A DNA stretch of 64,000 bases from Bacilli bacterium. GTDB lineage: Bacteria > Bacillota_I > Bacilli_A > RF39 > UBA660. The number at the start of each line of letters is the position of its first letter. The stretch's first letter is position 1. Both the position numbers and the translations under genes were made by a program. Location of the stretch: contig JAFUBO010000003.1 in assembly GCA_017460175.1 (NCBI GenBank), positions 160,651 to 224,650 on the forward strand, given 5' to 3'. Positions 7,579-16,179 of this stretch are shown one piece after another. The notes under the pieces were generated by a model. It worked only from the letters and a program-made list of their open reading frames with translations, was not told the DNA's origin and did no database searches.

Positions 7579-8497
7579 ACCAATCTTTAATTATAGTAGC
7601 ATAGTATTCTTCAAAAGAAATATCGTGTTCTTTTATATATTTTGCAGCATCTTTACCAACATATCTATAATGCCATGATTCATAAACATATCCTGTTTCA
7701 TTTTCTTTATCTTTTGGAAATCTTAGAATAAATCCATATTCATGAGCATGTTCTTGCATCCAATCAAATTCTTTAGTCTTTTCGAAGTTTGTATAATTTT
7801 CTTTAGTATTGTATACATCTACTGCTAAACCTGTTTGATGTTCAGAATGTCCTGGTCTTCCAGAATATGTATCTGCAGCATCTTTTCCATCTGTTTTTAC
7901 GTATTTATTATATAAATTGACTTGATAACTATAACTTCTATATGTTGACATGGCAACTATATTTAATTTTTCTTTTTTTGCGTCACTAGCCATTTCTTCA
8001 AAAGCATTTTTGGCAACATTTACTAATTTCATATTGCTTAAAGCATATTTTGTATTAATTAATTCTAAATTATCTGGAACATAATTTTCATCTAAATAGT
8101 AATACTTATTTACTAGTATTTTTTCTGTGTTTAAATTTTTTGCTTGTTTGATATCTTTATACTGTTCTAAATCTAAGTTCATATTTACATTCTTTATAAT
8201 TTGTTTATTTGGTATTTCAGTATTTTTTTCTTTATATGAAATATATCGATCTATGTATTTGATATTAAAATAATCTATTTCTTTATTAATATTATCTAGT
8301 TTATTTAGTTTTTCTTCTTTTAATGAGTTTTTCTTTTTTTCTACTATTATCACTTTTTCTTTTTTTGGTGAATTGACTACTTTTTTAATACATATTACTA
8401 ATTCTATTAATGCGAATAGTAATAATATAATGAATAAAAGAAATGATAAAAAATTTTTCCATTTAATTTTTATTTTTCTTTTTCTAATGGTACTCAT
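7577..8497 (-). CDS. VanY/LdcB-type D-alanyl-D-alanine carboxypeptidase
   Basis: 306 aa, N-terminal membrane anchor (~residues 14-34), charged linker, then a LAS-family zinc peptidase. The metal-binding HxxGxAxD motif (SEHQTGLAVDV) and the C-terminal ESWHYRYVG motif with the second His are intact. These enzymes trim terminal D-Ala from peptidoglycan stem peptides at the outer membrane face. AGGTGAT precedes the minus-strand ATG (8497). The gene is divergent from the serine-type carboxypeptidase at 8585, so two mechanistically unrelated stem-peptide trimming enzymes are transcribed from one intergenic region. LD- versus DD- specificity is not resolvable here. Confidence 0.9.
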   Translation of the reverse strand: MSTIRKRKIKIKWKNFLSFLLFIILLLFALIELVICIKKVVNSPKKEKVIIVEKKKNSLKEEKLNKLDNINKEIDYFNIKYIDRYISYKEKNTEIPNKQIIKNVNMNLDLEQYKDIKQAKNLNTEKILVNKYYYLDENYVPDNLELINTKYALSNMKLVNVAKNAFEEMASDAKKEKLNIVAMSTYRSYSYQVNLYNKYVKTDGKDAADTYSGRPGHSEHQTGLAVDVYNTKENYTNFEKTKEFDWMQEHAHEYGFILRFPKDKENETGYVYESWHYRYVGKDAAKYIKEHDISFEEYYATIIKDW

Positions 8498-8584
8498 ATT
8501 ATCACCTAATTCTATAATAGCATTTTTTTATAAAATTATGAATAAAATCTTTTTACTTTACATAAAAAATGATAGGAGGAAAAA

Positions 8585-9721
8585 ATGAAAAAGGTAATAT
8601 TTTTATTTTTGTTTTTGCTTATTCCATTTAAGGTATCTGCTGAAGAATTAATTCCAAACGCTACTAGTGGTATTTTAATAGAACCTACCACTGGTAAAAT
8701 TATTTTTGAAAAAGAAAAAGATAAAAAAGTTAGTATTGCTTCACTTACTAAAATGGTGGGACAAATTATAATATTAGAAGAAGTAGAAAAAGGTAAAATT
8801 AAATGGAATGATATTGTTACTGTTAGTAGTAATGCATCTTCAATGGGTGGTAGTCAAATATATCTTGAGGATGGGGAAAAGATGAGTGTTGAAGATCTTA
8901 TGAAAGGTGTAAGTGTTGCGAGTGGTAATGATGCGATAGTGGCTTTAGCTGAATATATTAGTGGTACTGAAGATAAATTTGTTAAAAGAATGAATAAGAA
9001 AGTGAAAGAATTAAATTTAAAAAACACACATTTTAAAAATTGTACTGGTTTAGATGAAGAAGGTCATTATTCTAGTGCTTATGATATGTCTATAGTCGCA
9101 AGAGATTTAATTCTTAATCATTCTGAAATACTAAGATTTTCATCAATATATGAAGATTATTTAAGGCAAGATACTGATAATAAATTTTGGTTGGTTAATA
9201 CTAATAAATTGATTAGTCAATATGAAGGTACTGACGGTTTAAAAACAGGACATACAGATGATGCAGGTTATTGTTTAGCAGCTACTACCAAAAGAAATAA
9301 TTTGAGATTAATCGCAATAGTTTTAGGTGAGGATAATAGTAAAGTGAGAAATAAGGAAACTATTGACTTATTGGATTATGGTTTTAATAATGTAAAATCA
9401 AAACTATTAAAAAAGAAGGGGAGTATTGTAGATAAAATATATTTAGATAAGGCAAACAAAAAATATGTTGATTTAGTTTTAAAAGATGATTTAAATGTTA
9501 TAGAAAATACTAATGATAATAAAAAATATAAATATAATATAGAATTAAATACTATTTCTTTACCAATAAAAAAAGAAGATGTATTAGGGTATGTAGAGGT
9601 ACTTTTTAAAGATAAAGTTGTTGGTAAGGAAAAACTTATTAGTAATACTAATGTATCAAAATTAAATGTTTTAGACTTGTTTATAAATGGTATTTTAAAT
9701 GTTATATATGGAAATATTTAG
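8585..9721 (+). CDS. dacA: Serine-type D-Ala-D-Ala carboxypeptidase (PBP5/DacA family)
   Basis: 378 aa. Signal peptide 1-19 (cleavage near VSA-EE), then a penicillin-binding peptidase S11 domain with all three active-site motifs: SxxK (Ser53-Leu-Thr-Lys56), SGN (113-115) and KTG in GLKTGHTDDAG. A C-terminal beta domain (~265-350) and a last hydrophobic/amphipathic helix likely anchor it to the membrane, as in PBP5. It removes the terminal D-Ala of the pentapeptide and limits cross-linking. GATAGGAGG before ATG 8585 supports the start. Single-gene unit with a terminator. Confidence 0.94.
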   Translation: MKKVIFLFLFLLIPFKVSAEELIPNATSGILIEPTTGKIIFEKEKDKKVSIASLTKMVGQIIILEEVEKGKIKWNDIVTVSSNASSMGGSQIYLEDGEKMSVEDLMKGVSVASGNDAIVALAEYISGTEDKFVKRMNKKVKELNLKNTHFKNCTGLDEEGHYSSAYDMSIVARDLILNHSEILRFSSIYEDYLRQDTDNKFWLVNTNKLISQYEGTDGLKTGHTDDAGYCLAATTKRNNLRLIAIVLGEDNSKVRNKETIDLLDYGFNNVKSKLLKKKGSIVDKIYLDKANKKYVDLVLKDDLNVIENTNDNKKYKYNIELNTISLPIKKEDVLGYVEVLFKDKVVGKEKLISNTNVSKLNVLDLFINGILNVIYGNI

Positions 9722-9750
9722 AAAAGAAAGATATTCTTTCTTTTCTTTTT
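9721..9750 (+). terminator. Terminator of dacA
   Basis: Stem GAAAAGAAAG/CTTTCTTTTC, loop ATATT, followed by T-run. An extended -10 (TGATATAAT, 9757-9765) for the next unit follows at once. Confidence 0.85.
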
Positions 9751-9801
9751 GTTTTTTGATATAATTGCATTGTATATTTATGAGTAGTGAGGTTGGTAAA
9801 T

Positions 9802-10695
9802 ATGGCTGTAGAAAAAGATAAAACTAAGAATAGAAAAAATGTTAAAAAAGAAAAAAAATTAGGTGATACTACACGTATTAGAATTGATGATAATAGAATT
9901 AATGATGCAGAAAGTTTAGATGTTAGTTTTATTGAAGGTAAAAAGAAAATTAAAGCTAATAAAGAAAAAATCTTGAAAGAAAAAAAAGATTATTCTTTAA
10001 TTTTTGATATATTAAAAGTAATTTTATTAGTAGTAATTATTATATTTTTATTAGTAGCAGGTTTTATATATGTTTCAAAAAATGATATTTTAAAAAAAGG
10101 AATATTTGAAACTAAGAAGGTTGAAAAAATTAAAAAAGAAAAAGTTGTTGATTCAAAAATGGATTATAATTACTTATTTGTTGGTGATTTTCATACTGAT
10201 GGTTTAGAGTTTGAAGATTTTTATAAACCATATGTTAAAGTTAGTAATAGTGATTATACTACAATGGATATATTAGATGATGAAAAAGATTATATTTATG
10301 TATATAATCCAACGGATGTATTTATTCAATTGGGATATAATGATTTTAAAAATGAGACTTCTATTAGAGAAGTAGTAGAAAATTTAGAAAAAATTATAAA
10401 TGGGATAAAAATAAATAGACAATATGCTAATGTATATGTGGAATCAATATATCCTATAAATGATAAAATAGATGGTTATGAAAAAGATAAAGAAGTTATA
10501 AATAATGATTTTATTATAGATATTAATAATGAAATAGAAGCTATGTGTAAGAGAAATAACATTAAATATATTAATATTTATAGTGAATTAAGTGATAATG
10601 ATTTACTTAAAGAAGAATATACAGATGATGGAATTAATCTAAATAGTGATGGATATAAAAAGGTATTTAAGGTAATAAATAGGTATATTAAATAA
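9802..10695 (+). CDS. Membrane-anchored SGNH-like protein, catalytic residues missing
   Basis: 297 aa. Lys-rich cytoplasmic N-terminus (~1-66), one membrane helix (~69-91), then an extracellular SGNH/GDSL-hydrolase-like domain. Block I reads VGDFHTDG (residues 127-134) where active enzymes have GDS; block III GYND (178-181) is kept; block V reads DGIN at 276-279 where DxxH is expected. Both the nucleophile Ser and catalytic His are therefore replaced, suggesting a binding protein or pseudoenzyme. ATG 9802 is chosen from GTGAGGTTGG just upstream. Stop overlaps the start of the vanW gene (TAATG). A wall-glycan or teichoic-acid role is inference. Confidence 0.7.
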   Translation: MAVEKDKTKNRKNVKKEKKLGDTTRIRIDDNRINDAESLDVSFIEGKKKIKANKEKILKEKKDYSLIFDILKVILLVVIIIFLLVAGFIYVSKNDILKKGIFETKKVEKIKKEKVVDSKMDYNYLFVGDFHTDGLEFEDFYKPYVKVSNSDYTTMDILDDEKDYIYVYNPTDVFIQLGYNDFKNETSIREVVENLEKIINGIKINRQYANVYVESIYPINDKIDGYEKDKEVINNDFIIDINNEIEAMCKRNNIKYINIYSELSDNDLLKEEYTDDGINLNSDGYKKVFKVINRYIK

Positions 10696-11927
10696 TGAGT
10701 TTTATTAATAATAGTAAAGAAAAGTTAATTGTGTTATTATCTTTATTATTTATTCTTATTTTATCTTATGTAGGATTAGTTATTTATAATAATAAATCTT
10801 TAAAAGAATATGATAATAAGATTCTTCCTAACACATATATAGAAGATTTTGATATGTCTTATTATACTTATGATAATTCAAAAGAAAAATTGGAATATTC
10901 TAAGGATTATATTACTTCTAAAAAAATAAAAGTTAATGTAAATTCTAAGGAATTTGAATATTCTTTAAATGATTTAGGTCTTACTATTAATATAGATGAG
11001 ACTTTAAGAAAAATTAAAGATAATCAAAAGAAATTAGATTATAGTACTAAATTAATGATGATTAATGGTACTAAGAAATCTAAATATAGTTTTATATATG
11101 ATATAGATAATGAAAAATTGAAAAATACCTTAAATACTTTAAAGGGAGAAATTGATTATAATGCGGTTAATGCTTATTTTGATACGAGTGATGGAGTAGT
11201 TTATAAAGATGGTGAGGATGGTTTTTCACTTAATATAGATAATAGTATAAAAAATATAACAGAAGAAATTAAAAAAGGTATTAATGAAAAAACAAATATT
11301 TCTTTAGCAGGGGATATCATTGAAGCGTATAGAAATGATAGTTATAAAGATATTGATACAATGACTTCTTCTTTTTCTACAGTATTTATGCCTAATACTT
11401 ATATGAGAAATATTAATTTAAATTATGCATTAAATCTTATTAATGGAACTGTTGTAGAACCAGGAGAAATATTTAGTTATTGTGATACTGCAGGGCCTTT
11501 TACTAGGTATGGATATGTATTTTATTATGAATTTGTTGGAAATGGAGTATGTCAGATAGCAACTACAACTTATAATGCTGCATTATTAGGTGGACTGGAA
11601 ATAGTTAAGCGTTATCCTCATGCTAAGAAGAGTTTATATGTAGCAGGTGGACTTGATGCTACTGTTGCTAGTTATTCCAGTGGTTGGTGTGTAGATATGC
11701 AATTTAAAAATACTTATAAATATCCAATATATATAAAAGCGTATTCATATAATGGTGTTGCATATGTTGAATTTTGGTCTAATCATGATGCTAAAGGTGG
11801 TTTGGAGTATACTACATCTTCAGTTCAAATAGGACAGCGTGGGTATAAATCATATTTACATACTTGGAAAGATGGAGAAGAAATAGATGTTCATGAGATA
11901 GATACTACATGGTATATAGAAGATTAA
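10695..11927 (+). CDS. VanW family cell-surface protein
   Basis: 410 aa. Membrane anchor near residues 11-29, a peptidoglycan-binding-like region (~35-200), then the VanW domain with hallmarks NGVCQIATTTYNAALLGGLE and GLDATVASY. VanW proteins accompany vancomycin-resistance clusters in some species but are widespread; their biochemical role is not settled. Translationally coupled (TAATG) with the SGNH-like gene. No vanHAX-like ligase genes lie nearby, so this is not evidence of glycopeptide resistance. Confidence 0.9.
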   Translation: MSFINNSKEKLIVLLSLLFILILSYVGLVIYNNKSLKEYDNKILPNTYIEDFDMSYYTYDNSKEKLEYSKDYITSKKIKVNVNSKEFEYSLNDLGLTINIDETLRKIKDNQKKLDYSTKLMMINGTKKSKYSFIYDIDNEKLKNTLNTLKGEIDYNAVNAYFDTSDGVVYKDGEDGFSLNIDNSIKNITEEIKKGINEKTNISLAGDIIEAYRNDSYKDIDTMTSSFSTVFMPNTYMRNINLNYALNLINGTVVEPGEIFSYCDTAGPFTRYGYVFYYEFVGNGVCQIATTTYNAALLGGLEIVKRYPHAKKSLYVAGGLDATVASYSSGWCVDMQFKNTYKYPIYIKAYSYNGVAYVEFWSNHDAKGGLEYTTSSVQIGQRGYKSYLHTWKDGEEIDVHEIDTTWYIED

Positions 11928-11957
11928 AATATAGTGAATATTTTAATCTTTTTTTCA
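11922..11957 (+). terminator. Terminator overlapping the vanW stop codon
   Basis: Stem GATTAAAATA/TATTTTAATC followed by seven T; the stem begins just before the TAA. Confidence 0.85.
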
Positions 11958-11983
11958 TAGGATTAAATGAAAGCGAGGAAAAA

Positions 11984-12244
11984 ATGGAAATATTAAAAGT
12001 TAGCAGTAAATCTAATCCTAATAGTGTAGCCGGAGCTTTAGCAAATGTTTTTCGTGAAAAAGGACATGTTGAAATTCAAGCTGTAGGAGCTGGGGCAATT
12101 AATCAAGCAATTAAAGCTATCGCAATCGCAAGAGGTTTCGTTGCTCCTAGTGGTAAAAATTTAGTATGTATACCTGCTTTTTCTGATATCTCTATCGAAG
12201 GAGAAGAAAGAACGGCTATTAAATTAATAGTAGAAGCAAAATAG
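11984..12244 (+). CDS. spoVS: Stage V sporulation protein S
   Basis: 86-aa Alba-like DNA/RNA-binding protein, very close to the SpoVS family: MEILKVSSKSNPNSVAGALA, GAGAINQAIKAIAIARGFVAPSG and the EERTAIKLIVE ending. In Bacillus subtilis SpoVS promotes late sporulation, but homologues also occur in non-sporulating lineages such as Thermus. ATG 11984 follows GCGAGGAA; the in-frame upstream region lies in the vanW terminator and is not coding. A terminator overlaps its stop. With CotE and the sigma/spoVA genes elsewhere in this window it supports a sporulation heritage. Confidence 0.95.
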   Translation: MEILKVSSKSNPNSVAGALANVFREKGHVEIQAVGAGAINQAIKAIAIARGFVAPSGKNLVCIPAFSDISIEGEERTAIKLIVEAK

Positions 12245-12257
12245 CTTCTTTTTTTAT
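12232..12257 (+). terminator. Terminator of spoVS
   Basis: Stem AGAAGC/GCTTCT with a 6-nt loop that contains the start of the stop codon, followed by T-run. Confidence 0.8.
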
Positions 12258-12303
12258 TTTATTTCTAATTTATATGGTACAATATAAATAGTAGGAGGAT
12301 TAT

Positions 12304-13515
12304 ATGAATCAAGATAATGGATTTAAAACTTTTTGTCCTAGATGCGGAAGTGAAATGAATAGTAATTCAAGATATTGTATGAAATGTGGATACTTGAATG
12401 TAAATAATCAAGCTAATCAAAATATGCAACAATATATTCCTGAACAACAAATTAATTCATATCAGATTGGATCTGGACAGATGATAAACCAACCTATTGA
12501 TAATAATGGTACTCAGGTTGTTAATAGTATTGCGACTAATACTGGTAATAAATTAGTATGCTTTTTATTGAATTATTTTTTATATTTATTAATTATAATT
12601 ATTAGTTTTTTTACTTCTTTTAGTAATGTTCAAATTACATTAGATGTTGTAAAAAATTCTAGTTTTGTATATGTGTCTTTTATAACATCTATAGTTTTTC
12701 TATTCATTTATTCAATACAATTAATATTCATGAAATGTAATAAGAAATGGTGGACAGCTTTAATACCTGTTTATAATTTTATGATTTTAACGGAAATAGT
12801 ATTTAATAATAAATGGTTAGGATTGCTTTTACTTATTCCAGGAATAGGACAAGTATTTTTGCTAGTTATTATATATATATTAGGAAAGAAATTTGATTAC
12901 AGTGGATTACTTTCTATGTTGTTTCCAGTAATTTTTATTCCATTGATGGGATTTGGAAGTAGATTATATGATGGACATAATTATATAGATGGAGAGAAAT
13001 CATTAGAAAAGGATTATAAAAGAAAGAAAATATTTTTTATAACTATACTTATATTCTTTATAATAGGATTTATATTTGTATTTTGGTCTAATATTTTAGA
13101 AGCAAAAAATAATGCTAAAAGACTTCCTAATTATTATTATGTATATGCATCTCATCAAATAGTGGATAAGACTAAGCAATTGGCTGAAGAAAACTATTTA
13201 AAATGTGATGATTATGATTATTCTAATGATAGTGGAATATATTATGTACAGTATGGTGATATGGGTAATGTTGCTTATTTTCCGTTTTATTATATGAGAG
13301 ATGTTATTGAGGGGTATGTAATAATAGATAATAGTGGTGAAAATACTAAATATTATATAAGTATGAGTGATGGTACTTATGGTTTTGATGAGTTATTAAT
13401 TGATGATGTTAAATTAAAGAATATTAGTGAATTTAAACAAGTAAATTATAAAAATGAAAATGAAATTAATTATTGTGAAAATACAAAAGCAAAAGTATCA
13501 GTTGGGGAAATGTAG
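12304..13515 (+). CDS. Zinc-ribbon membrane protein (DUF5684-like)
   Basis: 403 aa. N-terminal double zinc ribbon: CPRCG (residues ~11-15) and CMKCG (~26-30). A Gln/Asn-rich linker follows, then about six hydrophobic segments between ~80 and ~265. The stretch around KKWWTALIPVYNFMIL resembles the DUF5684 signature. The C-terminal ~135 residues after the last helix form a soluble, Tyr/Asp-rich domain. An extended -10 (TGGTACAAT, 12275-12283) and GTAGGAGG precede ATG 12304. Function unknown; zinc-ribbon/TM proteins are often stress or envelope sensors, but nothing here proves that. Confidence 0.75.
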   Translation: MNQDNGFKTFCPRCGSEMNSNSRYCMKCGYLNVNNQANQNMQQYIPEQQINSYQIGSGQMINQPIDNNGTQVVNSIATNTGNKLVCFLLNYFLYLLIIIISFFTSFSNVQITLDVVKNSSFVYVSFITSIVFLFIYSIQLIFMKCNKKWWTALIPVYNFMILTEIVFNNKWLGLLLLIPGIGQVFLLVIIYILGKKFDYSGLLSMLFPVIFIPLMGFGSRLYDGHNYIDGEKSLEKDYKRKKIFFITILIFFIIGFIFVFWSNILEAKNNAKRLPNYYYVYASHQIVDKTKQLAEENYLKCDDYDYSNDSGIYYVQYGDMGNVAYFPFYYMRDVIEGYVIIDNSGENTKYYISMSDGTYGFDELLIDDVKLKNISEFKQVNYKNENEINYCENTKAKVSVGEM

Positions 13516-13522
13516 ATAATAC

Positions 13523-13551
13523 TTGAAAAAAATATAAATATTTACTATAAT
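13523..13551 (+). promoter_or_regulatory. Promoter of the T-box/serS operon
   Basis: TTGAAA (13523-13528), 17-bp spacer, TATAAT (13546-13551): near-consensus sigma-A promoter just upstream of the T-box leader. Confidence 0.8.
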
Positions 13552-13557
13552 TAATAC

Positions 13558-13742
13558 AGGTCGATAATTAGAACTAATAATAAGATTATTTAATTTTAGA
13601 GAATGTGTGGTTGGTGAAAACACTATTAAATGCTTATTTATCTACTCTATAGATGGATTTTCCCGGGTAATACCGTTATCTAATTAAGTTAAATAAAAGG
13701 ATGGTACCGTGCATATGCACTCCTTGTACTGTTCTTTTTTTG
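13558..13742 (+). promoter_or_regulatory. T-box riboswitch, serine-specific
   Basis: Leader upstream of serS with T-box landmarks in order: AGAGAATG and GGTTGGTG (13609-13616) of the stem I distal region; a likely specifier codon TCT (13641-13643, Ser) followed by A; and the T-box core AAGGATGGTACCGTG (13697-13711). The competing terminator pairs GGATGGTAC (13699-13707) with GTACTGTTC (13726-13734, with G-U pairs), followed by seven T. Uncharged tRNA-Ser should stabilise the antiterminator and allow expression of the DUF1653 gene and serS. The T-box core and terminator are certain by eye; the specifier is deduced from position and the downstream gene. Confidence 0.9.
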
Positions 13743-13757
13743 TTTATAGGAGGATGT

Positions 13758-14060
13758 ATGGAAAGAAAATTTTTGAAAGGTGATATTGTTGGGCATTTTA
13801 AAAGAGAAAAAATGAGTGAAGAACAATTGGACAGAGAGCCTAATATGTATTTATATGAAATTATAGGTACAGCAAGAAACACTGAGAGTGAAGAGAAATT
13901 GATGATTTATAAACCTCTATATGATACTGAGTGTGTTAATGGAGTGGATTATGTTGCGCGACCAATTGAGATGTTTACCTCGGAAGTAGATCATTTAAAA
14001 TATCCAGATATTAAACAAAAATATAGATTTGAAAAGATAGGAGAAGGAGAAGAAATATGA
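13758..14060 (+). CDS. DUF1653 family protein in the serS operon
   Basis: 100 aa. Contains the DUF1653 pattern: early KGDIVGHFKRE, central LYEIIGTARNTESEEKLMIYKPLY and RPIEMFTSEVD. Family function is not established. ATG 13758 follows ATAGGAGG; sequence upstream in the same frame is the T-box terminator and not coding. It overlaps serS by ATGA, so both are under serine T-box control. No membrane segment. A link to translation or serine metabolism is only suggested by that regulation. Confidence 0.85.
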   Translation: MERKFLKGDIVGHFKREKMSEEQLDREPNMYLYEIIGTARNTESEEKLMIYKPLYDTECVNGVDYVARPIEMFTSEVDHLKYPDIKQKYRFEKIGEGEEI

Positions 14061-15343
14061 TAGATATAAAATTAATAAGAGAAAATAGAGATTTAGTAAA
14101 GGAAAATATCAAAAAGAAATTTCAAGATGAAAAATTACCATTAGTAGATGAGGTGTTTGAACTTGATAAAAAAGTTAGAGAAGTACAAGTAAAGGCTGAT
14201 ACTTTAAAGGCTGAAAAGAATAAGTTAAGTGGTGAAATTGGTAAATTAATGCAACAAGGTTTAAAAGATGAGGCAGAAGAGGTTAAAAAGAAAGTTGCAA
14301 ATAGTAATGAAGAAATAAAGAAATTAGAAGAAGAACAACAAAAACTTTCAAATGAAATAAAAGATAAAATGATGGTTATTCCACAAATAATAGATGAAAG
14401 TGTTCCTATTGGAAAAGATGATACAGAAAACGTTGAAGTACAAAGATTTGGCGAACCAGTAGTACCAAGTTACGAAATACCATATCATGCAGATATTATT
14501 GAGAGAGTTAATGGTATGGATAAAGATGCTGCTGGAAGAACTAGTGGTCAAGGATTTTATTATTTGTTAGGTGATATTGCACGTTTACATGAAGCTATGA
14601 TTGCTTATGCAAGAGATTATATGATAGATCATGGATTTACTTATGCAATTCCACCATTTATGATTCATAGTGATGTAGTAACTGGTGTTATGAGTTTTCC
14701 TGAGATGGAAGCAATGATGTATAAGATTGAAGGAGAAGATTTATATTTAATAGGAACTAGTGAACACTCTATGATTGGTAAGTTTAAAGATCAAATAATA
14801 AAACGTGAAGAATTACCAATTAGTATGACAAGTTATTCTCCTTGTTTTAGAAAAGAAGGAGGAAGCCACGGACTAGAAGAGAGAGGATTATATAGAGTTC
14901 ATCAATTTGAAAAACAAGAAATGATTGTTATATGTGAACCTGAAGAATCTATGGAATGGTATGAAAAGATGTGGAAGTTAACTGTAGAAATATTTAGAAA
15001 TTTTGATATACCAGTAAGACAATTAGAATGTTGTAGTGGTGACTTAGCAGACTTAAAAGTTAAATCATGTGATATAGAAGCATGGAGCCCTCGTCAAAAA
15101 AAATATTTTGAAGTAGGAAGTTGTAGTACGTTGGGTGACGCTCAAGCAAGACGACTTGGAATTAGAGCTAAAGGAGAAAATGGAACATACTATTTACATA
15201 CATTGAATAATACGGTTGTAGCTACTCCTCGTGGATTAATTGCTTTAATTGAAAATAATTATCAAGAAGATGGTTCAATTAAAATACCAAAGGCACTTCA
15301 ACCATACATGGGTGGAAAGACACAAATTGTTCCTAAAAAATAA
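14057..15343 (+). CDS. serS: Seryl-tRNA synthetase
   Basis: 428 aa, normal length for bacterial SerRS. It charges tRNA-Ser with serine. N-terminal two-helix antiparallel coiled-coil arm (~residues 30-105) binds the tRNA variable arm; class II catalytic core follows with motif 2 (FRKEGG...GLEERGLYRVHQFEK) and motif 3 near NTVVATPRGLIALIE. ATGA overlap with the DUF1653 gene, and the whole operon lies behind a serine T-box. Confidence 0.97.
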   Translation: MIDIKLIRENRDLVKENIKKKFQDEKLPLVDEVFELDKKVREVQVKADTLKAEKNKLSGEIGKLMQQGLKDEAEEVKKKVANSNEEIKKLEEEQQKLSNEIKDKMMVIPQIIDESVPIGKDDTENVEVQRFGEPVVPSYEIPYHADIIERVNGMDKDAAGRTSGQGFYYLLGDIARLHEAMIAYARDYMIDHGFTYAIPPFMIHSDVVTGVMSFPEMEAMMYKIEGEDLYLIGTSEHSMIGKFKDQIIKREELPISMTSYSPCFRKEGGSHGLEERGLYRVHQFEKQEMIVICEPEESMEWYEKMWKLTVEIFRNFDIPVRQLECCSGDLADLKVKSCDIEAWSPRQKKYFEVGSCSTLGDAQARRLGIRAKGENGTYYLHTLNNTVVATPRGLIALIENNYQEDGSIKIPKALQPYMGGKTQIVPKK

Positions 15344-15368
15344 AAAGATAATTAATTATCTTTTTTTT
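15343..15368 (+). terminator. Terminator of the serS operon
   Basis: Self-complementary AAAGATAATTAATTATCTTT followed by T-run. The next unit's extended -10 (TGATAAAAT, 15370-15378) follows immediately. Confidence 0.8.
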
Positions 15369-15396
15369 ATGATAAAATATTTATAGGAGTGATGAT

Positions 15397-16113
15397 ATGA
15401 CAGGTATATTATTTTTAATAGGTGGTATTATCTTAATAATAGGAACTGTTACTGCTTTATCTATATTTTTATATTTTAAAATAAAATTAAGAAAAGTATT
15501 AGATGCTGCTGGATTTGAAGGACAAAATATAGGTGATATTATTAAAGAAGCAAGATTGCAAGATGAGATAGAGCCTAAGAGTTTAGCTAGTATGGATAGA
15601 ATTTATTTAAGTCAAATACAAGAAGATTTTCCTGGGATTAATATAAGTGAGATTAAACGTCAAGCTGAACAGGTAATATTAGATTGCTATAGTTGTGTTG
15701 AAAAAAATAATAGTAAGAAATTAAAAGGTAAAATTAAGAGTTTTGTAGATAAAATGATTAGTGAATATGATGGTAAGAATGTTAAATTTGATGAATTTAA
15801 AATTCATAATACTGTTTTATCTAATTATAAAAAGGATGATAAAACTGCAAGTATTTTTTTTGCATCAGCCTATGAGTATGTTTTAAGAGTTGATGGTAAA
15901 GAAAAAAAAGTACAAGATAGAGCAAAGACTGAGTTTATTTATGTGTTAGATGAACATGAGCTTGCTGATAATCAAAATGCTATTGGTGTACATTGCCCTA
16001 ATTGTAATAGTCCTATTACTGATATAGAACATAAAACATGTAATTATTGTGGTACTCAAGTGGTATTAGTATTAGGAAGAGTTTTTGCTTGTAATGATAT
16101 TAGAAGGTATTAA
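15397..16113 (+). CDS. Membrane-anchored zinc-ribbon protein beside SPFH protein
   Basis: 238 aa. One N-terminal membrane helix (~3-27), an alpha-helical cytoplasmic domain (~30-110), a beta-rich region resembling Tim44-like folds (~120-185; not certain) and a C-terminal zinc ribbon, CPNC (~200) and CNYC (~216). AGGAGTGATG precedes ATG 15397. The next gene (67 bp downstream) is a YdjI-like SPFH protein, also with a C-terminal zinc ribbon. In B. subtilis ydjI is grouped with TM and zinc-ribbon genes (ydjG, ydjH), so this may be the equivalent partner; orthology is inferred, not shown. Confidence 0.72.
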   Translation: MTGILFLIGGIILIIGTVTALSIFLYFKIKLRKVLDAAGFEGQNIGDIIKEARLQDEIEPKSLASMDRIYLSQIQEDFPGINISEIKRQAEQVILDCYSCVEKNNSKKLKGKIKSFVDKMISEYDGKNVKFDEFKIHNTVLSNYKKDDKTASIFFASAYEYVLRVDGKEKKVQDRAKTEFIYVLDEHELADNQNAIGVHCPNCNSPITDIEHKTCNYCGTQVVLVLGRVFACNDIRRY

Positions 16114-16179
16114 AAAAATATATACAAAAAATATAATATATTGTATAATTAAAATATAAATTTAGATAGGAGATGTTTT

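Noticed and set aside
8373-8588. Small plus-strand ORF
   Set aside because: Antisense to the start of the VanY-type gene and runs into the dacA ribosome site; no RBS of its own.
10695-11927. Vancomycin-resistance locus
   Set aside because: VanW and VanY-type genes alone are widespread; there is no VanA/B/C-type ligase, VanH, VanX or VanRS nearby.
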